From DATCMA01 sp036563645 (GTDB lineage: Bacteria > Actinomycetota > Actinomycetes > Mycobacteriales > Micromonosporaceae), in the NCBI GenBank assembly GCA_036563645.1, contig DATCMA010000064.1, positions 1 through 25,181 of the forward strand: a DNA stretch of 25,181 nt, read 5' to 3'. The notes beneath the pieces are model-generated. The model did not search any database and was not told the DNA's origin. It saw only the letters and a program-made list of their open reading frames with translations. Each line of letters begins with the position of its first letter. The first letter of the stretch is position 1. Of the stretch, positions 22,092 through 25,181 are shown in pieces. Made by a program: the position numbers and the translations under genes.

Positions 22092-23087
22092 GTGAAGATC
22101 TGTTTCGTCGGTAAGGGCGGCAGCGGCAAGACCACCCTGGCTGCGCTCTTCGCGCGGTACCTCGCGGACGCCGACGCGCCTCCGCTGCTCGCCATCGACG
22201 CTGACATCAACCAGCACCTCGCCACCGCGCTGGGGATGCCGGAGGACGAGGCGGCGCGCCTGCCGGCGCTCGGCGAGCACCTCATGGAGATCAAGGAGTA
22301 CCTGCGCGGCGACAACCCGCGGATCTCCTCGGCGGCCGCGATGGTGAAGACGACCCCGCCGGGCCGTGGTTCGCGGCTGCTGACCGTCGCCGGCCCGAAC
22401 CCGCTGTACGACGCGGTCGTCCGCGAGGTCAATGGTGTCCGGCTCGCGGTCACCGGGCCGTTCGCCGCCGAGGACCTCGGCGTCTCGTGCTACCACTCCA
22501 AAGTGGGCGCCGTGGAGCTGCTGCTCAATCACCTCGTCGATGGCCCGGGCGAGTACGTCGTCGTGGACATGACCGCCGGCGCCGACTCGTTCGCCTCTGG
22601 CCTGTTCACCCGCTTCGACGTGACGTTCTTGGTGTGCGAGCCGACGCTGCGCAGCGTCGGGGTCTACCGCCAGTACGTCGGGTACGCGCGCGAGTTCGGC
22701 GTCCGGGTGTGCGTCGTCGGCAACAAAGTGGACGACGACTCCGACGTGGCGTTCCTCCGGGAGCACGTCGGCGACGACTTGCTGACGTGGATTCGACGTT
22801 CGGGGTACGTGAAGGCCGCCGAACGCGGCCGGCCGCAGCCGATCGGCATGCTCGAGCCGGAGAACCGCGCGGCGCTCGCTGAGCTGCGGGCGACGGTGGA
22901 CGCGGTCGAGAAGGACTGGGTCACCTACACCCGACAGGCGGTCGAGTTCCACATCCGCAACGCCAAGGCGTGGGCGAACGCCCAAGTGGGCGAGGATCTC
23001 ACGCAGCAGGTCGACCCGGACTTCGTCCTCGGTCCCGAGCTGGTGACGGTCGGCGCGACGGCGGAGGCCTCGTCGCGGGCGCGGTGA
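22092..23087 (+). CDS. CooC-like deviant-Walker P-loop ATPase (SIMIBI/MinD superfamily)
   Basis: The 331-residue protein starts MKICFVGKGGSGKTT with the deviant Walker A of MinD/CooC ATPases (signature Lys8, Lys13). AIDADIN (34-40) and VVVDMTAGADSF (156-166) match the switch regions, and VVGNKVDD (208-215) is the nucleotide-base motif. CooC inserts nickel into CO dehydrogenase and binds metal through Cys-x-Cys; here the corresponding place reads SCYHSK, a Cys134-x-His136 pair. No CO dehydrogenase or nickel genes are in the window. Related proteins occur in actinobacteria without a known role, so CO dehydrogenase maturation should not be assumed. The start is GTG 22092, after AGGGG-type runs. 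A Zur-like operator overlaps the promoter. It is convergent with the TIGR01777 gene 16 bases away. Confidence 0.85.
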   Translation: MKICFVGKGGSGKTTLAALFARYLADADAPPLLAIDADINQHLATALGMPEDEAARLPALGEHLMEIKEYLRGDNPRISSAAAMVKTTPPGRGSRLLTVAGPNPLYDAVVREVNGVRLAVTGPFAAEDLGVSCYHSKVGAVELLLNHLVDGPGEYVVVDMTAGADSFASGLFTRFDVTFLVCEPTLRSVGVYRQYVGYAREFGVRVCVVGNKVDDDSDVAFLREHVGDDLLTWIRRSGYVKAAERGRPQPIGMLEPENRAALAELRATVDAVEKDWVTYTRQAVEFHIRNAKAWANAQVGEDLTQQVDPDFVLGPELVTVGATAEASSRAR

Positions 23088-23103
23088 CGGCGCACGCGCG
23101 AGG

Positions 23104-24012
23104 TCACGGGTGGCGCGCGTCGGCCAGCGCGGCGCGCAGCGCCGCTGACACATCAGGGTGGGCGAAGCGGAAGCCGGCCCGGGTGAGGACGTCCGGCAGC
23201 ACGCGGGAGCTGACGAGCGCGGCGGTGGCGAACTGCCCGAGGAGCACGCGAAGCGCGATCGCCGGGATGGGCAGCACGGCCGGTCGGCGCAGCTCCCGCG
23301 CCAGTGCCCGAGTGAAGTCGGCGTTGGTGACCGGCGCGGGGCCGACCACGTTCACCGGCCCGGCGACGTCGTGGGTCAGCAGGAATACGACGGCGGAGAG
23401 CCAGTCGGCCAGCGAGATCCACGGCAGCCACTGGGCGCCGCTGCCGAGTCGACCGCCCACGCCGAGTCGGAACGGCAGGAGCTGCCGCTTGAGGAGCCCA
23501 CCGTCGCGGTGCAGCGGGAAGCCGGTGCGCAGCCGCACCACCCGTACCCCCGCCTCCTCCGCGGGGCGGGTCGCCGCCTCCCAGGCTCGGCAGACGTCGG
23601 CGAGGAAGCCCTCACCGGCGGGCGCGTCCTCGGTGACGGCGCGGTCGCCGGTATCGCCGTACCAGCCCACGGCGGAGGCGTTGAGCAGCGCCGCGGGGCG
23701 GCGGTCAGCGGGGGCGGCGGCGATCGCCCGGGCGAGCGTGGTGGTGGTGTCGACCCGGCTCCGGCGGATCTCCTCCCGGTAGCGGGCGGTCCACCGCCGA
23801 TCGGCGATACCCGCGCCGGCGAGGTTGATGACGGCGTCGACGTCGGTGAGCACGGCCGGGTCGAGCTGCCCGGTGGCCGGTTGCCAGGGCACCTCGCCAG
23901 GGCCGGGTGTCGCGTGCCGGACGAAGCGGATCACCTCGTGGCCGTCAGCGGTGAGGCGTCGGGCGAGGTGACGGCCCAAGAACCCGGAGGCACCAGCCAG
24001 GAGAATCCGCAC
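23104..24012 (-). CDS. TIGR01777 family NAD-dependent epimerase/dehydratase-like protein
   Basis: This extended short-chain dehydrogenase of 302 residues begins RILLAGASGFLGRHLARRL, a Rossmann motif (GxxGFLG). It continues with DAVINLAGAGIADRRW (typical of the family), SAVGWYGDTGD (the conserved WYG after strand five), LRTGFPLHRDGG, WLPWISLADW and a C-terminal domain (FTRALARELRRPAVLPIPAIALR), as in DUF1731-type tails. Substrate unknown; mycobacterial Rv2216 in the same position is also uncharacterised. The start is GTG 24012, which gives the Rossmann strand at once; a -10-like GACAAT lies 6 bases upstream. The frame is open further upstream but without homology. It lies between E2 and the lip genes, a conserved association. 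Confidence 0.92.
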   Translation of the reverse strand: MRILLAGASGFLGRHLARRLTADGHEVIRFVRHATPGPGEVPWQPATGQLDPAVLTDVDAVINLAGAGIADRRWTARYREEIRRSRVDTTTTLARAIAAAPADRRPAALLNASAVGWYGDTGDRAVTEDAPAGEGFLADVCRAWEAATRPAEEAGVRVVRLRTGFPLHRDGGLLKRQLLPFRLGVGGRLGSGAQWLPWISLADWLSAVVFLLTHDVAGPVNVVGPAPVTNADFTRALARELRRPAVLPIPAIALRVLLGQFATAALVSSRVLPDVLTRAGFRFAHPDVSAALRAALADARHP

Positions 24013-24018
24013 CCCCGT

Positions 24019-24024
24019 ATTGTC
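24019..24024 (-). promoter_or_regulatory. -10 element, leaderless start of the TIGR01777 gene
   Basis: On the minus strand GACAAT is followed by exactly 6 bases and then GTG 24012. The hexamer matches 4 of 6 consensus positions. Confidence 0.4.
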
Positions 24025-24114
24025 CGCTGGGGTACTCGGGTCGTCGCCTCCGCGGACACCCGCTGCCGCGCGGGCCGCCCCCGCGGCGACGGCCCCCGGA
24101 CGCCTTCCGACAGC

Positions 24115-24152
24115 GGAATGGGGTGCGTCGCGCGGGCGACGCACCCCATTCC
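24115..24152 (-). terminator. E2 gene terminator
   Basis: GGAATGGGGTGCGTCGC (24115-24131) pairs perfectly over 17 bases with GCGACGCACCCCATTCC (24136-24152) around GCGG. It lies 26 bases after the E2 stop and before the TIGR01777 promoter, so the two genes are separate units. There is no T-run. Confidence 0.85.
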
Positions 24153-24178
24153 GGTGGGACGTGAGTCTAAATCGGACC

Positions 24179-25181
24179 CTAGAGCCCGAGCTCCGCCTCG
24201 AAGTTGCCGGCTTCGAGCCGCTCCTTGACCGCGGTGAGGAACCGCGCGGCGTCGGCGCCGTCGACCAGGCGGTGGTCGTACGACAGAGCCAGGTACACCA
24301 TCGAGCGCGGCACGATCAGCTCACCGAGCTGCGGGTCGTCCACGACCACGGCCCGCTTGACCACCGCGCCGGTGCCGAGGATCGCCGCCTGCGGCGACGG
24401 CACGATCGGCGTGTCGAAGAGCGCGCCCCGGCTCCCGGTGTTGGTGATCGTGAAGGTGGCCCCGGTGAGCTCGTCCGGGCCGATCTTGTTGGCACGGGTC
24501 CGCTCCGCCACGTCGGCGATCCGCCGGGCGAGGCCGACGAGGTTGAGATCGCCGGCGTTGCGGATCACGGGGACGACCAGGCCCTTGTCGGTGTCCACCG
24601 CGATGCCGAGGTGCTCGTTCTCCGGGTAGGTGATCGTGCCGGCCTCCATGTCGAGGAACGCGTTGATCACCGGGTAGGTGCGCAACGCCTCGAGCGCGGC
24701 CACCGCGAAGAACGGGAGGAACGACAGCTTGACCCCGTGCTTGGCCAAGAACTCGTCCTTGGCCCGCTCCCGAAGCCGGGCGATCTTCGTGACGTCGACC
24801 TCGACGACGGTGGTGAGCTGAGCCGAGCTCTGGAGCGACTCGTACATCCGCCGAGCGATGACCGCGCGGATGCGCGACATCTTCTCGGTGCGCCCCCGCA
24901 GCGGGCTGGGCTCGGCCTTCTTCTCCGGGGCAGCGGCCGCCTGCGCCGCCGCTTGTTGCGCGGCGCGCGCCCGCTCCGCCGCCTCGAGCACATCCTGCTT
25001 GCGGATCCGTCCGCCGACCCCGGTGCCGGTCACCGTCGAGAGGTCCACGCCAAGCTCGTTGGCGAGCTTGCGGACCAGCGGGGTGACGTAACCCGTGCTC
25101 GGGCGACCCGCCGGGCGGGCCGGAGCGGGGGCCGCCGCGGCGGTCGGCGCCGGGGCAGCTGGGGCGGGCTGAGGTGCGGGG
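24179..25181 (-). CDS. sucB: 2-oxoacid dehydrogenase E2 component (dihydrolipoamide acyltransferase), 5' end cut off
   Basis: E2 forms the core of the 2-oxoglutarate and/or pyruvate dehydrogenase complex and moves the acyl group from lipoyl arm to CoA. About 333 residues are visible. In order they are an Ala/Pro-rich swinging linker at the window edge, the E3/E1-binding domain (STGYVTPLVRKLANELGVDL then GTGVGGRIRKQDVL), a second Ala-rich linker, and the catalytic domain with MSRIRAVIARRMYESL, TFTITNTGSRGAL and the catalytic SYDHRLVDGADAARFL. The N-terminal lipoyl domain(s) lie beyond the window. The Mycobacterium orthologue in this position (DlaT) serves pyruvate dehydrogenase, whereas others are named SucB, so the substrate is not fixed. 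Nearby lipB and lipA would supply its cofactor. Confidence 0.95.
   Translation of the reverse strand, partial: PAPQPAPAAPAPTAAAAPAPARPAGRPSTGYVTPLVRKLANELGVDLSTVTGTGVGGRIRKQDVLEAAERARAAQQAAAQAAAAPEKKAEPSPLRGRTEKMSRIRAVIARRMYESLQSSAQLTTVVEVDVTKIARLRERAKDEFLAKHGVKLSFLPFFAVAALEALRTYPVINAFLDMEAGTITYPENEHLGIAVDTDKGLVVPVIRNAGDLNLVGLARRIADVAERTRANKIGPDELTGATFTITNTGSRGALFDTPIVPSPQAAILGTGAVVKRAVVVDDPQLGELIVPRSMVYLALSYDHRLVDGADAARFLTAVKERLEAGNFEAELGL

Noticed and set aside
22092..23087. CO dehydrogenase maturation protein as a firm call
   Set aside because: The P-loop fold is CooC-like, but the metal motif differs and there are no CO dehydrogenase genes in the window, so the name is kept general.

Overview
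The window is GC-rich chromosomal DNA from an actinobacterium. The evidence is strong G/C preference at third codon positions, frequent GTG starts, an F420-dependent NADP reductase, an actinobacterial-type glnA1/glnE/glnA2 set, a DUF4191-RDD gene pair, and many genes whose start codon lies 6-8 bases after a TANNNT-type -10 element (leaderless transcription). From general knowledge, the order E2 - TIGR01777 epimerase - lipB - lipA - DUF4191 - RDD - glnA1 - glnE - glnA2 - panB matches the conserved block in Mycobacterium and Streptomyces. I do not assign a genus. No tRNA, insertion sequence, prophage or CRISPR array was seen; this is mostly core genome.

Layout. 1-372: gene-poor, with two hairpins and perhaps the 5' end of a divergent gene. 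373-809: RNase P RNA (rnpB) with its own terminator. 810-1216: non-coding. 1217-2251: a lysine/alanine-rich histone H1-like protein. 2320-3018: F420H2:NADP+ oxidoreductase (npdG). 3090-5845 (minus): panB and nadE. 6121-7473: glnA2. 7542-8456 (minus): an LD-carboxypeptidase. 8538-15395: a tight four-gene unit of an amidotransferase-like protein without its catalytic Cys, glnE, a large membrane protein and an MptB-like mannosyltransferase. 15490-16914 (minus): glnA1. 17092-17526: RDD protein. 17630-20101 (minus): DUF4191, lipA and lipB. 20111-21988 (minus): a GT-C-like membrane protein. 22092-23087: a CooC-like ATPase. 23104-24012 (minus): a TIGR01777 epimerase. 24179-25181 (minus): the 3' part of a 2-oxoacid dehydrogenase E2 gene.

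How the genes fit together. Nitrogen: glnA1 encodes the main glutamine synthetase and keeps the adenylylation-site Tyr. GlnE is the two-domain adenylyltransferase that would act on it. GlnA2 lacks that Tyr and is probably a gamma-glutamylpolyamine synthetase. A near-consensus GlnR box lies upstream of glnA1 and a half-box upstream of glnA2. Lipoate: lipB and lipA make the lipoyl group carried by the E2 protein at the right edge. Cofactors: panB (pantothenate/CoA), nadE (NAD) and npdG (F420/NADPH). Envelope: the LD-carboxypeptidase, the MptB-like enzyme and two GT-C-like membrane proteins.

Most interesting leads: (1) the amidotransferase-like protein directly upstream of glnE has Gly where the nucleophile Cys should be but keeps the His and Glu, which could make it a glutamine-binding pseudoenzyme; (2) the CooC-like ATPase has a Cys-x-His in place of the CooC Cys-x-Cys and a Zur-like palindrome over its promoter, suggesting a zinc-linked role; (3) the orphan H1-like protein next to rnpB; (4) the density of leaderless promoters, including one for lipB formed partly by the stop codon of the gene before it.
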